Assembly: GCA_009599575.1 (NCBI GenBank)
Contig: VWND01000009.1
Span: forward strand, 1,166,270 to 1,230,269
Length of the DNA stretch: 64,000 nucleotides
Reading direction: 5' to 3'
Origin: Blumeriella jaapii
Taxonomy: Eukaryota; Ascomycota; Leotiomycetes; Helotiales; Drepanopezizaceae
Positions within the stretch are counted from its first letter, which is position 1. Every line of letters begins with the position of its first letter. The notes under the pieces are model-generated. The model saw only the letters and a list, made by a program, of their open reading frames with translations. It was not told the DNA's origin and did no database searches. Shown one piece after another: positions 48,430 through 61,150 of this stretch. A program made the position numbers and the translations under genes.

Positions 48430-50560
48430 TATAACGAAAGCTAAAAAGCTGACTTTTTCCGAAGATTCCTTTTTATCGGCTAAATTAACCGCGGTATTAT
48501 AAATTTCTTTTTGATTTTTCTCCAGTTTAAAATCGTTTTTTTTTCGGATAATCTCAACTTTTTCGTTTTTTTTAATATAAGAATTTGTTTATTAATAATT
48601 TTATCGAATTTTCCTTTTATATTAAATAAATCGCTAAATTTCAATTTAATTTTTTATTTTATAATCTTTTTAATAATTTCGTCGATAGCTTCGGAGCTAA
48701 TGTATTTGTCGATCCATTTCTCGCTTCGCATTAATAATAAGCGTTTAAAAGCTAATACTTTTTAAATAATTTAAACCGAAATGTCGGTATCGATATTTTT
48801 TATATCATCGTTAATTTCTTTTATTATAAGCGTTTTTTTAATAATTTTATCGGTTTTTTTTCGAATTTCAAAATCTTTTTTTTTTTCGATTTTAACGTTT
48901 TTTTTTATATCAAACGATTTAACGAATAAAACAAAAGCATTTTGCTTTCTTATGGTTCGCTGGCTTAATTATACAATTATAATATTTGTAAATGCGATAA
49001 TTGCATTAGCAATATATGCATTTATCTTTTATTTATACATTTGGATTTTATTTACGTTTAAAATAAAAGTTTTTTTTTTAATTAATACGCTTTCGGAAAT
49101 GTTTTTTTTTTACTAATAAAAATCGTTTTTGCATCCTTTTTGTTTTCCAAGCAATCGTTCCATTCCGTACCTTTTATTTTTAAGCGAATAGTATTTAACT
49201 AGCTTTGATTCTTAGCTTTATTAAAAAAGCCTATTTCTGTTTCCGTCGGTCCGAAGCAAATCGCTCCGTATTTATTAATATAACAAATTTTATTATTTAC
49301 ATAAAAATTAAATGCTTTGCATTTTAAACGAATATAAGATTTTTCGCAATAAATTTTTCTATTATTATAAAATCCATACTTAGAACCACGAAGTTTGTTA
49401 ATAATTACTTTTACTATTTTAATAGCCGCGATTTTAGTTTCCGCGTTGGTTTTTTTCTTTTTTTTAATAATCGTTATTGTAATTAGTATTTCGCTGATCC
49501 TGATCGCTAATACGGAAAGATTGCCATTAAGCAGCTATTACTTTTACGATAGCTTAGCGAAGTTAATCGCTTCGCGCATTTTTAAAAAAATAATTATTAT
49601 AAAAGTTATTTTAATTGTTTTTATTATTCGAATTAACGTAAAAAAGTTTTTTCTGCTATTATATAAAACTTTCGATTTTGCTTTAAAATTCTTAAATCTT
49701 AATATCGGTAAATTTTAATACGAAAGTTTCGATATTTTTATTAAGCTTTTTCAAGCTAATAAATTTTGCAAAACGATTAAATAATATAATAACTAGCTGT
49801 TTTTTAGCGATTTCGGTAATTTTTAATAGCTAGGCATATTTTTACATTAAAGCTTCCACGTTTTTTTTATAAAAAAAAAAAAATTTCTTTTAGTCCATAG
49901 CTTTAATAATATATTCGCTTTGATTTTAATTAAAAACGAATTTCACAAATTTAAAATATTAATCGAAAATTTCAAGATTTTATTTATTAACTTTAAAATG
50001 TTTAATGATTTTATTACGAATGCTAGTTAAAAAGCCAAATAAAAACAATTTCTTTTGCTTAACCTCGCTTAAAACCTTTTTATTAACGAAAACGTCAGAA
50101 ATCCTTATATAAATACGATAATAAGCTTTAAATTTTTTAGCTTAGCGAATTATTATATCAAACTGTTTAAAAAATACGATAATATCGCGAATTTATTAGC
50201 GATCGTGGTTTCGGAATTCCGATTTCAAAGCTTTAACTAGCTTACGCCAGTTTCGAACTTTAATAGCCTTTTATTTATTTATCGACTTAATAATATTTTT
50301 GATAATTAGGTTATAATAACAAAAGAATTTATCGAATATTTCAGTTTCAAAAATTCCGAAATCCTTACAAGTTTTTTTATATTTTTCGATAAAATCGGTA
50401 ACGTTGGCGCCATTAAATAAAAATATACCAAAAAAGCCAAAAAAAAGCATGCGGCCTCGCATAAAAAAACGAAAAGCGTCGTTATCCATAATATTAATAA
50501 AAATATTAATAAAATTTAAATTAAATAAATAAATATTTTCTGAAATTGCAAATTAAAAGT
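48430..50560 (-). pseudogene. A3 gag
   Basis: Counterpart of A1 11440-13650. The Gag core lies at about 49700-50500 (the open stretch 50271-50489 reads NVTDFIEKYKKTCKDFG) and the knuckle remnant near 49320-49385. Plus-strand open frames here (48511-49718) are shadows. Confidence 0.7.
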
Positions 50561-51233
50561 CTTTAATATAAAAAAAATCGTTTTTAATAAAAAAGCTATT
50601 AAAAAAGTCTTTGTGTTTTCTAAAAAAGTTAAATAAAACAAAATTGCGTTCAAACATTTAAATAATATATTAAAAAACTTGTTTTTTAATAAATTAATTA
50701 AATTGATATAATATTATTATATAATCCACGGTTTCGATATTCCGTGGCTCAGGCCAATGCACGTATAGCCATTTTTTTACTATTTCTAATAAAAAGCCGC
50801 AAATTGCAATTGCCATAATTACAAAACGTAAAATCAAAAGGTTAAGTTTTCGCTAGGCGTTTAACCAAAAAAGATTTAATTTAAAAAGGCCGAGCGCAGC
50901 GGTCGAAGCGTACGAACCAATATTCGATTTGTTATTTTTAAACAAAAAAGCGATTTTCGAGCTTTAAATTTCGTACGGTTCAGAATTGCTTAACCGCAAT
51001 TTCAAACGTTTCTGAAATATATTGCATTTTTATAATTTAATAATTATGCGCAAAATAAAAAAAACTATTAAAAATCTTTTATATAATACAGCTACGAACA
51101 ACACCATATAAAAAGTCTTTTAAGCCGTAATAGCGAAATATCGAAATCGATTTTGACTATGAATTTAAAAAATGCATCGGCGAATATATAAAAACAAAAC
51201 ACCGAAATTTAAATTTTTACGTAAATTATTAAA

Positions 51234-51312
51234 TATAAAAATAGGTAAAAAAACCAAACTGATACGGCCATATATCGGTAAATAAAATAATTTAGGAAAT
51301 CCCTAGAAAAAA

Positions 51313-51350
<38 letters not shown>

Positions 51351-51505
51351 TAAATTAAACTGCGTGCTTATGGTACTATCTAAGGGAATATCTTGCTCTT
51401 ATACCTGTTGAAAATAGTCAGTGGCAGAGGGTCTCGGAGGGGTCCATGCCTCGACCATAGCTAAAACTACCAACTCCTATTAATACACGGTATCACCGTT
51501 TTACA
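51234..51505 (-). repeat. A3 5' LTR
   Basis: 272 bp, plus reading TATAAAA (from TGTAAAA) to TTTTACA. It is longer than the 3' LTR because of a longer A run at about 51315-51347. The leader (50560-51233) lies to its left. Confidence 0.92.
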
Positions 51506-51569
51506 CCGGCTTTAATTTTAAAACAAACGCTGAGCTATAATAATATTTGGAAAATACTCGGCTAAAAAC

Positions 51570-51602
51570 ACTTACGTCGCTAATTAAAATAGCACCGCGA
51601 AT
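51570..51602. repeat. 33-bp palindrome a in A2
   Basis: Starts ACTTACG, ends CGCGAAT; 33 bp, left arm RIP-damaged. Confidence 0.8.
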
Positions 51603-53487
51603 AAAATTAGCCAATATTAATATTTTTGATTATTAATTCGAAAATAAAAATTCCGAAAATTTCGTTTTCGTATTAAACAAACCCGATTTATACGTTTTAT
51701 CTTTTTGTATTAATATTAGCATTTTTTATAAGCGCAAAACTAATAAAATACGATTCGTAAATCTTAATAAATCCGTTGGAAATATTTCCGAAAAAATAAA
51801 TAATTAATTCGAAAACGAAGCAGCAAAACCATTTTAATTAATTATTAACGAATTCGAAAGGCTTATTACCGGCCGATTTTCCAGCCTATTATTTAACAGC
51901 CGATTTACAAAAAAACTATTTAATAATTTAGCAATCGAAACTCAATTTTTGCTAAAAAAAAAAGATTTTATACGAAGTTTTATGCAACCGAAAAAAAGCT
52001 ATAGCTTTCGATTTTACCGAAATAAATCAATTCAGCTTTAACGTTACGTTTTATATCGATATTAAACCCGTATTTTACGAAACCTGGCAAAAAAAGACAT
52101 TTTTAATTTCTAAAGCTTTTTAAAATAAAATAGTCGAAATACTAAAAAAACAAATTAAGCAAAAAATCCTTAAATTCTGCTACGGCCTATATAAAAACAA
52201 ATAATTTATTATTGCGAAAAAAAAAAAACCTATAAACTTATTATTATAATCGTCGAAATAAACAAAATAACGATACGAAACGCTAACGTGCTATTTAACG
52301 TTGATTAATTTTCAAACAAATTCGCAAAATTAACAATCGCTTTTTTTTTCGATCTGTTTTCCGGCTACGATTATTTAATATTTAATTTACGATTTCGAAA
52401 TATAACGGCAATTTGAATACTAATCGGTTTGCTGCGTATAACGAAAATATTTATAAAAGCTATTACTTTAATCGCTTAATTCGTAAAAGTCGTATACAAA
52501 GTTTTTATAATTTGCATTTTCGATATTACTTTTTTTTACGTTAACGACGTCGAAATAAAAAGCTTCAGATCGTATTATAATAATAAAAAAATCCTTTCTA
52601 AAATTCGACGCTGTATAATAAAACATATTTAAAGTATCGACAAAATTATAATCTGTTTCGAAAAAGCCAAAATTATTATTGGCTTTCGATTAAAATTTTA
52701 TATACCCGAAATAAATATTATTAATTATATAACTAACAGCGCTGATCGCTATTCTTAACAAAAGAAAATTGAAAAAATATGCGAATAAAAAAAATATAAA
52801 AATATCTTTTATTAGCGTTATGATTTATTATCGCAATTAAATTAAAACTTTTTTTAAAAAACTGTATTTATTTACGCTATAATAAAAAATCGTTTTCGTT
52901 TGAAAAAAAAAATAAAACAAAACTATAGAAATTTTTAAAAACGACCTTTTATCGGCCTTATTGCTTATGCGGATCGATTATAACCTAAACGCAAAAAAAA
53001 TCATTTTAATTATCGACGCTAATATTTTCGGTTAGAAAACTATATTGCAATAAATCGACGAAAACAAAAAACGGCATTTTTCACGATTCGAAAACGGCTT
53101 ATAATTTTTCGCAAAAGTATATTACGATGCTATTAAACGAAAATATCGAAGCGCTTTCAAAGCAATAAAAAAAATAAAAAGCGAATTATATAACGTATAT
53201 TTTATTTTAAAAACAAACGCAAAAGTTTTTATCGATTAATTAAATAAAAAAGCCAGTAATTTATTAAAAGTATTCGTTATTAATTAAATAATTTAAATAA
53301 GATTTATAAACTTCGAAATCAGACATATTAAAAAAACGATTAATACAACGGCAAACGGCTTTTTCAAATGAAAACGCTTTTATCCGTTTAATTTCGCTAA
53401 ATAAAACGAATAAAATATCGACGAATAAATCGCTAACGAAATCGGTTGCTTCGTTATTTACGTTTTAAATTTTATAAAGCCGAAATT

Positions 53488-53520
53488 ATTCGCGTTGCTA
53501 TTTCGGTTAGCACCGCGAAT
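53488..53520. repeat. 33-bp palindrome b in A2
   Basis: ATTCGCG...CGCGAAT with inner arms GCTA/TAGC, close to the likely ancestral form. Confidence 0.88.
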
Positions 53521-53550
53521 AAAAAACATTAATTTACGGGCCGAAAAAGT

Positions 53551-53583
53551 ATTCGCGTTATTATTTCGGCTGGCACCGCGAAT
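53551..53583. repeat. 33-bp palindrome c in A2
   Basis: ATTCGCG...CGCGAAT, 33 bp, same frame as palindrome b. Confidence 0.88.
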
Positions 53584-55883
53584 AAATTTAATCGAAAACG
53601 ATCGGAATAAGCCGATTAACGACGAAAATAAATTTTTAATCGATAATTACGAAACCGAAAGTTTTTATTTAATTATATATTATTTAATTATTTTATTTAA
53701 ATTATTTAACGTATTAAATTATTAATTCAAAACGTTTAAAAATCAGATTTTCGATTATATTTTAGCCGATAAAAAGCTGTATAAAATAAAAAACAATATA
53801 TATTAAAAACGTTTAATAATAAATAATAAAACCGACAAATTTCAAATTATAAAAAAAGCTTACGAAAAAGTGTTTTAAAAAAAAGTTAAAGCTATTTATT
53901 ATCGAATTAAAGACGATTTTTAATAAAAAAAATACTTTAAAAATTGCAAAGCTTTCGTTAAAAGCTTTATTTTTTATTAAAAACGAAAATCCGGCCGAAA
54001 AAAAAACTTATTATATCCGACGTAGTTTTTTAAAATTTAAAAAAAAATCAATTTCGATATTATACGCGTATCGACTACCGACCGCGAATATATATATTTC
54101 GTATTTATTATCGACGATTTGTTTAAATAATTTAAAAAGCGATTTTTCCGAAACGTTATTTTCGAAGCTATAACGACTTTTTTTAAAAAAAACGTTATAT
54201 ATCGATACGGTTTATTTAATAAATTAAACGTCGATAATAAATCCGAAAATAAAAGCGTTATCGAAACTTTTACAAAAAATACGGCATTTCACGTATTTAA
54301 ATTTCAGCCTATAATTCGAAAAGCAACGGATTCGTTAAACGAGGCTATAAAAATATTTTCGACGGCTTTTTAAAAACTATTCGAAAAAACTATAAATGTT
54401 GGTCGCGGAAATTTTCGAAAATGCTTTTTATTATACGCATATATATATACGCTTTTACTAAAATAATTCCATTTTTTATTTAATACGGCAAAAACGCTCG
54501 ATTGCTTTTGAAAACAAAATGGCTTATATAAGAGTTTTATAACGTAATTAAAATAAAAACGAAAGCAGATTTGTTAATAATAAAATTTAAATAATTAAAT
54601 TACCGCGATATAAATATAAAAAAATAATTAAAAAAAAATATATATATAAAAAAGCAGCTAAAAAAATCTGGAATAAAACTAAGATTTAAAAAAAAAACGC
54701 TAATCAGAAAAAAAAAATCTGATTTTAATTTACGACGTTTAGCGCGCTATTAATAAATCGGCCGATATTAAATTTAATTATAAATAGCTCGGATTTTACG
54801 AAATATACGAGGCCGAATTAAATAAAAATTATTATAAGCTTACGAAACTCGATAAAACAAAATTAAAAAAAAACATTCGCCGCCAACCGATTAAAACGAT
54901 TTTACAAAAAAAAACCAGCAAATTTACTTTTTAATTTTTGATTTAAACAACAGTTTCGATTTCAGCGATTCCGACGACGATTTCGACCAAAGCGATTATA
55001 TTTCTGAAAAAAAAAAACCTTTTAAAAAAATTTAAAAACAACCGAACGATAATCCCGCTGCTAAAAACACAATTTAAATCGTGATTCTATTTATAACCGA
55101 AAAAAAAAAGATGCATACAGAATTGTTTACTAATTATTTTACTGTTTTTGTTTCGCTTTATTTATATACAATTTAATTATTTTATTTTATATATATTGTT
55201 TATTCTTAAGACCTTTTTTTATATTATTAAAAACATTTATTATACTTTTTTTTATTTAATTATACTTTTGTTTACCAAAACAAAAGCTTTGTATATATTT
55301 AAGCCGCATATCTGATACATTTATATTGCGCGCATATTTTATTAAAACTATTTTTTATGCATTTTATTATTTATTACTTTTTGTATTATTTATTCTTTTC
55401 GTTGTTCTGAACGAATGCCTGCCTAAACAGTTATAATTTATTAGAAAAATAGTATACGGATTCCCGTGATTTTTAAATACAAATATTTTACAATTTTCGT
55501 TTTTTTTTTTTTTTTTTTTTTTTTAATAAATATAATACATTTTTTTAATTAATAAACCTATCGATATTATATCATTTTTCAAACAAAGCGTTGTTAAATC
55601 TGGCAAATTTATTTTTAATTTATTTTAAAACGGAATTATTATACGCAACTTTTCCGAATTTAAGCAAGTATATAATACCGCTATTTTAAATTAATAAGTA
55701 ATTTTCGTAAAAATATTTATAAAATAATTCGATATAATAATTAAAAACGTTAACGAATTTTTATTCGATTACGAAAGTTTCGTTAAAACTGAATTCGTTC
55801 GCAAAAGTTTTAATTACGATAAATTTCTGCTAAATTACGACAACGTTTTAAAAGCTTTCGCCGAAGCAAAAAAAGCTCGAAAC

Positions 55884-56140
55884 TGTTACGATCCTGCCAG
55901 TGGTATAGCTGCCAGTGGTATAGGTGCCAGTGGTATGATTGCCGATGGTGTTGGAATAAGGTTTGGGCACGGACCACCTCGGCCATTCGGCTTCGCGCTA
56001 AGTCACGTAACTTATAAGCGCAACTTATTGTATATAAAATTCGCGATTCCGAGCATTTTAGCTCGGTGTTTTTTTTTAATTTATATGCGTACCTTTTGGT
56101 TCATATCACTTTTCTGATTATTTTTAAGCTAGTTGTGATA
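55884..56140 (+). repeat. B2 5' LTR
   Basis: 257 bp, TGTTACGATC to GTTGTGATA. About 20 bp shorter than the B1 LTRs because the minisatellite near 55893-55955 has fewer units. Confidence 0.9.
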
Positions 56141-56199
56141 TAAAAAAAAATCAAATAATTTTCGCTGGAAAGTTTTATATTTACGGTTAAAAACTCGAT

Positions 56200-57547
56200 C
56201 TGCTTTTGCAATTCGAACTTTTTTTAAGCCGTTCGTACCGACGTTTATTTATCGGTGTTTTAATCAGAATTCTTTTTTATTAGTTTTATTTTCAGAAAAA
56301 GCTGAAGTTTTTTTTTTTATTAATTCGATTTGCTTTTACAATTCGAATCGCTTTTTTTTAATATTATAATATTTTATGCTTTTTTTATAAGTCGACGCGG
56401 TATCCGAAAACGAACGCAATTCGTACGATTCGGCTTCGAATCAGCATTTCCACCTTTTGTTTCTGTTTTTGGCGCTTTCGAATTTCCATTCGTTTTAGAT
56501 TTTTTCGACGATTTTAGCAGCGAGTTTTTATTCTACGACTTTTTTTTAAATTATAATTATTTGCTGGATTTTTTCGTTTTATTATTAAATTTAAAATCGA
56601 ATTGTACGACGCTGATATTTTAATATTTTCAAACCGACGAATATTTTTAAATCGATTATTTAATATATTTGCTAATATTAAAAGATTTATTGCGGCCTAG
56701 CAGTTTTAAATCGCTTAAATAATCGTTTAAATTATCGCCGCCGTTCGTTTTTCAGCTTTCGTTAATATCGTCCGCGACGCTTTTTTTTTATTTCGAATTT
56801 CGCGCGTTTTTACGACGGATTTCTAATTAATTTCCGAATATTATTTTTCCGTTTTCGATTTAGTTATTTTTCGAATCGAATTATTTAAAATCAAATACTT
56901 TCGTTACGTTTTTAGCGATTATTAAAAAAAGGTTGAATATAACGCATAAAAAATAAATATAAAGCTGTTTATTAAAAAATATTTAAAAAGTTTTTTATAA
57001 AGTATCAATTAAGCTAAGATATATTTCAAATATATTATTAAAAAAGGAAAAATTATTATTTTAAAATATTTAAATTTCGAGTTTTATAACTAAGCTTAAT
57101 CGGTCCGAAACGTTTTTCGCATTTTTAATCAGCGCTTTTTTAATTATAATCGCGTTTAATTTGCTAAATTATAATATAATAAGTTTTATATAAACAACGG
57201 TCAGATTTATAATAATTTTCGTTTTTTGTTTATTCGCTATATAATTGTTAGTAAAATTGCTAAAAAACCGTTGATTTAAAAATATATGCGAAAAAGTTAT
57301 TTTTATTTTTAAATACGATTTTCGAATAGAAAAGTATAAGATAAATAATAATTATATTGTTTTGAACGAGTTTTTGACCGTTGCGAATAAAAAGTTACGT
57401 AATATCCGAGCTGAAAAAATAGCTTTTGCTCGTCGTATAAGCTATTTTTTTTTGTTATAGTTTTTGTTAATTAAAATTCTAGGCGTATTTTCGGTATTTT
57501 TAAAATTTTATAACGTTTTATTTTTCCAGCCCTTTTTATTCGTATAG
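56200..57547 (+). pseudogene. family B gag, copy B2
   Basis: Counterpart of B1 gag. The open stretch 56330-56623 covers the N-terminal part (RRGIRKRTQFVRFGFE). The zinc knuckle is not reached before A4 cuts the copy. Confidence 0.7.
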
Positions 57548-57813
57548 TGTAAAAGTAGGTAGGAAAACCAGACTGATACGGCCATATATCGGTGGGTAAA
57601 ATAGTCTAGGGAATTCCTAGAAAAGATTGAAAAAAGGGAAAAAAAAAAAAAAAAAATATAAATTAAACTGCGTGCTTATAATATTATCTAAAAAAATGCT
57701 TTGCTTTTATATCTGTTGAAAGTAATCAGTAGCAAAAGGTTTCGAAAGGGTCTATGCTTTTATTATAGCTAAAACTATTAACTTTTATTAATATAAAATA
57801 TTACCGTTTTATA
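57548..57813 (-). repeat. A4 3' LTR
   Basis: 266 bp, plus reading TGTAAAAG to TTTTATA. The left flanking four bases are ATAG; the matching duplication would lie outside the window. Confidence 0.92.
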
Positions 57814-57889
57814 TTTTATTTCAAATAATATATATAATCGTTTTTAATTACGATTAAAAAAAAATATAATTTTAATAAATGCAATCTAG

Positions 57890-60800
57890 TTTATTTTATA
57901 TAATTTAAAAACCAATTAATTAAAAACCGAATTTTTTAGCTTCGCACTTTTTCGGTTTTTTAATCCGTTTTTAGTTTTTTTTGCTATTGGCTTTTGCGAA
58001 AAAGTAGCGTTTCGTTTGTCGTTTAAATTATTTTGTTTATTTTGCTTTTTTAAAAAATAGTTCGATAAAATGTCAATCGAAATATCGTTTAGATTTACGA
58101 ACGTTTTAATAATTTTTTCGTCCATAATATTATTAAATATCGCCGCGACGGATGTTTTCTACGATTTTTTTTTGTAAATAATAAATTTCAGCTTTTAAAC
58201 GTGGTTCTACGCTTTACAAAAAACGCTAAAAAATTTTATATTAAAATCGTAAAAATAATCGATTAATTCGTCGTAATTAAAACCGATTAACGCTTTTGCT
58301 TCGCGTAAAACTAATAGATCGGATTACGGTTGTTTACCGACGAATGCTTTTGAAAAGGCTCCGAAGCTTATAAAAAAAATTATTTTACGAAATGGTTCGG
58401 AAATAATTGTTTGCAATCGAAACCACCGAAAATATTATAATTGTTTTCGTCGTAAAACAAATAATATTAAATTGTTTATCGAAGCGTCGTTTTCGAAATG
58501 ATTTTTATATTTTTGCGCCGTGTAATTATTCGAATAAATTAGTATCGCGCCGTCGGTTTTTTGGGTTTTAAATTTAACGAAAACTTTTTATTTAATCGAA
58601 AAATTAATAAAAATTATTTTATTTTTTATTTCGTAGCTTTCGGTTTCGTAATCCGATGAAATAGCTAAGGCTATTGCTTTAGACGCGTTGAAATACAAAA
58701 AAGCTGGGCTTTTTTAAATGGTTTTAGTCAGTTTAATATCGTAGTATAATTGCAAATAAGTTTCGATTATTTTCGAATTATATACGAATACAAACAGAAC
58801 GTGGTAATCGAAAATAGCGTCGATAAAATTTTCGATTTTTTTTTTTTTTTAAAAATCGGCGATATCGAATTTTGTAATTATAATACGGTCGGGATTAGCA
58901 AAATTTAAAGCGATCGGAACGTTAAAATATGCTACGAAACAGCAGTTTCCAGAGTTCCGAGTAATAAAAACAGCGAAATAAAAGCCGGAATGTATTTTAA
59001 AAGCTTATTAAATAAAATTGTAAAATATATTAGCGAAAAAAGCTGTAGGCGCTTTTTGGGTTTTAATTAATCGGAAATAATATTTATATATAAATTTTTT
59101 TTTTTTAATAAAATACAGTAATAATTTGTTTTTTCCGTTGTATAATTTTACGTAATTAACGAATTCGCAGCTTAATTTAAGTAAATTTTAAAATATATTT
59201 TCGGTCGAAAAGCTAGAAAAGTCGGCTTTTGGAAATACTTATTGCTTTTATTTTTTTTTGTTTTAGTCGAGTTTTATAATCGCGCTAAAAGTTTTAAAAT
59301 CTGTTTTAAAATTTACGTAATTTAAATAAGCTTTAATACGCGCTTTAATAATTTTCGCAGTTTTTCGTCGGAATATAAATTAAATATTAAAATTAATTTC
59401 GAATACGTCGTAATCCGAATTTTTAATAATAGCGAATCGATTAGCGAAGCCGATAACGTCGATTTTTTTTATAATCAAATCGCAATACGCCGCGTAATAA
59501 CGCATATGAAAATAAAAAAACTTGCCGTTTGTTTTAGTATTAACGTTATTCGTAAAAACGAAATTAAAAAATCGAAGTTTTTTTAAAAAAAAAACTCGAA
59601 TAAAAACGGATTATCGTTTTTAAAAGTTTTTTTTATTTGCTTTAGCGTATTATATTTGCAATTTTCCGAAATAAACTTAATTTAATTTTCGTTCGAAGCA
59701 AAAAAAAAAAAGCTGACGGATTTATTTAGTTTTTATATAAAAATATCGAAATAAAACTTTTAAATCGTAACGTCGTCGAAAGCGAAAATTTTAAGCAAAG
59801 TAATTTAATTTTATATTTTTTATATAATTTTTTTCGCGATAATTTCGATATTTTTTTCCAGGCTTTTTCGGTCGAATCGTATAATAATTAAAATTTTAAA
59901 TGCTTTTATTAAAATTTAAAATATTAGCGGTAATAATACGACGTTTTTGAACGTAATAAGCGTTTTTGATATTTGCGTATTTAATTTCGAAAAGTTAAAT
60001 TTAAAATCGTTTAAGTTTTTTTTTTTCGAAATGCCGAGGTTTTTTAAATTTGATTTTGTAAAATCGTCGCGTTTTTTATTAATTAATTTAAAAATTATAA
60101 TTCGGCGTCGATTTCCGGCTGTTTTTATTCGCGGTGTTTTTTTTGCTAACGACGCGAATAATTTTTTTTTCCGAACAAAAAAGATTTCGAAAATATCGGC
60201 GCGCTTTTTTGCGTTTTTTATTTTTACTTTTTTCGAAATCGTTTTTATAAATATAATAAGTTTTTTATATTCGAATAATCGATTGTTTATTATTACGCTT
60301 TTGATTTTGTTTTCGAATTCGTTTTCGATAATTAAAAATAAAAATCGTCGAATTGTTTTAGCTGTTTTAAAAATATTAATTGCTACCGCGTATGTTTTTT
60401 CGAATTAAACGAAAATAATATTAGCTTTTTCGTTTTTTTCGTCGTTGTAAATTTAAAATATCGGAATAGCGTCGTTTTTTTTTTTGGTATAAAAATGCTG
60501 TATTTAGCGATATTTAGTTTTTTGCTTTAAAAAAAAATCAGATTTAAAATTTCGCAGCCGATTAAAACTTTTTTTAATAATTGCATAGCGTCGTCGATCA
60601 GTTTGCAAACGGCTGTAAAAAAGTTTGTAAATCTGCGGGCTTTTGAATTGTTGGCTTTTAGGGCTTACGTTTTAAAAATATAAGCGTTTAATATTCAGAC
60701 TTTTTTTTTCGTAAAAATAATAGTTTCGAAAAAGCGAGCGAAATGCCGAAATAAAATAACATCGGTGATTTTATTAAAAACGTATTTTTAAATATTTTTT

Positions 60801-61150
60801 TTTCGTTAATTTAATAAAAAACGCAAAATTCGGTTTATTATTTTTTTTTATTATTTCGAGCTTTTTTTGCTTCGGCGAAAATTTTTAAAGCGTTATCGTA
60901 ATTTAGCAAAAACTTATCGTAATTAAAGCTTTTACGAACGAATTCAGTTTTAACAAAGCTTTTATAATCGAATAAAAATTCGTTAACGTTTTTAGTTATT
61001 ATATCGAATTGTTTTATAAATATTTTTACGAAAGCAGCTTATTAATTTAAAATAGCGATATTATATATTTGTTTAAATTCGGAAAAATTGCGTATAATAA
61101 TTTCGTTTTAAAATAAATTAAAAATAAGTTTGCTAGGTTTGGCAACGCTT
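57890..61150 (-). pseudogene. A4 accessory ORF2
   Basis: Counterpart of A1 ORF2. The open stretch 57916-58125 reads FVNLNDISIDILSNYFLKKQ, the conserved C-terminal part. Palindrome d at 60127-60159. Confidence 0.55.
60127..60159. repeat. 33-bp palindrome d in A4
   Basis: ATTCGCG...CGCGAAT, 33 bp, same position as in A1 and A3. Confidence 0.85.

Larger units (their letters stand above)
44400..48430 (-). pseudogene. A3 pol
   Basis: Counterpart of A1 pol: integrase 44450-45600, RNase H and RT 46000-47600, protease near 48300-48400. YVDD and the third integrase Glu survive. The protease D-S-G reads D-N-K. Palindromes at 45851-45883, 45914-45946 and 47859-47891. Confidence 0.82.
40211..51505 (-). 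mobile_element. family A copy A3, full length, inserted in A2
   Basis: LTRs at 40211-40477 and 51234-51505 with a CCGG duplication (40207-40210 and 51506-51509). A1 shows the empty site GCCGGCTTTGG at about 14095. It keeps the RT box YVDD near 46909-46920 and the integrase NGSVER near 45102-45120, so its active sites are less damaged than those of A1 or A2, though stops are many. Confidence 0.93.
51506..55883 (+). pseudogene. A2 segment 3: RT, RNase H, integrase, start of ORF2
   Basis: Matches A1 from about 14094 to 18540. RT box YVND near 52538-52552, integrase NGFVKR near 54321-54340 (third acidic residue Lys, as in A1). Palindromes at 51570-51602, 53488-53520 and 53551-53583. About 40 bp present in A1 near 15400-15425 are missing near 52805. 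It stops in ORF2 where B2 is inserted. Confidence 0.85.
55884..57547 (+). mobile_element. family B copy B2, 5' part, cut by A4
   Basis: The 5' LTR at 55884-56140 is followed by the leader and gag, matching the reverse complement of B1 28395 down to about 26700. It inserted into A2 ORF2 (A1 18540 shows the site). A4 interrupts it at 57548. Confidence 0.9.
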
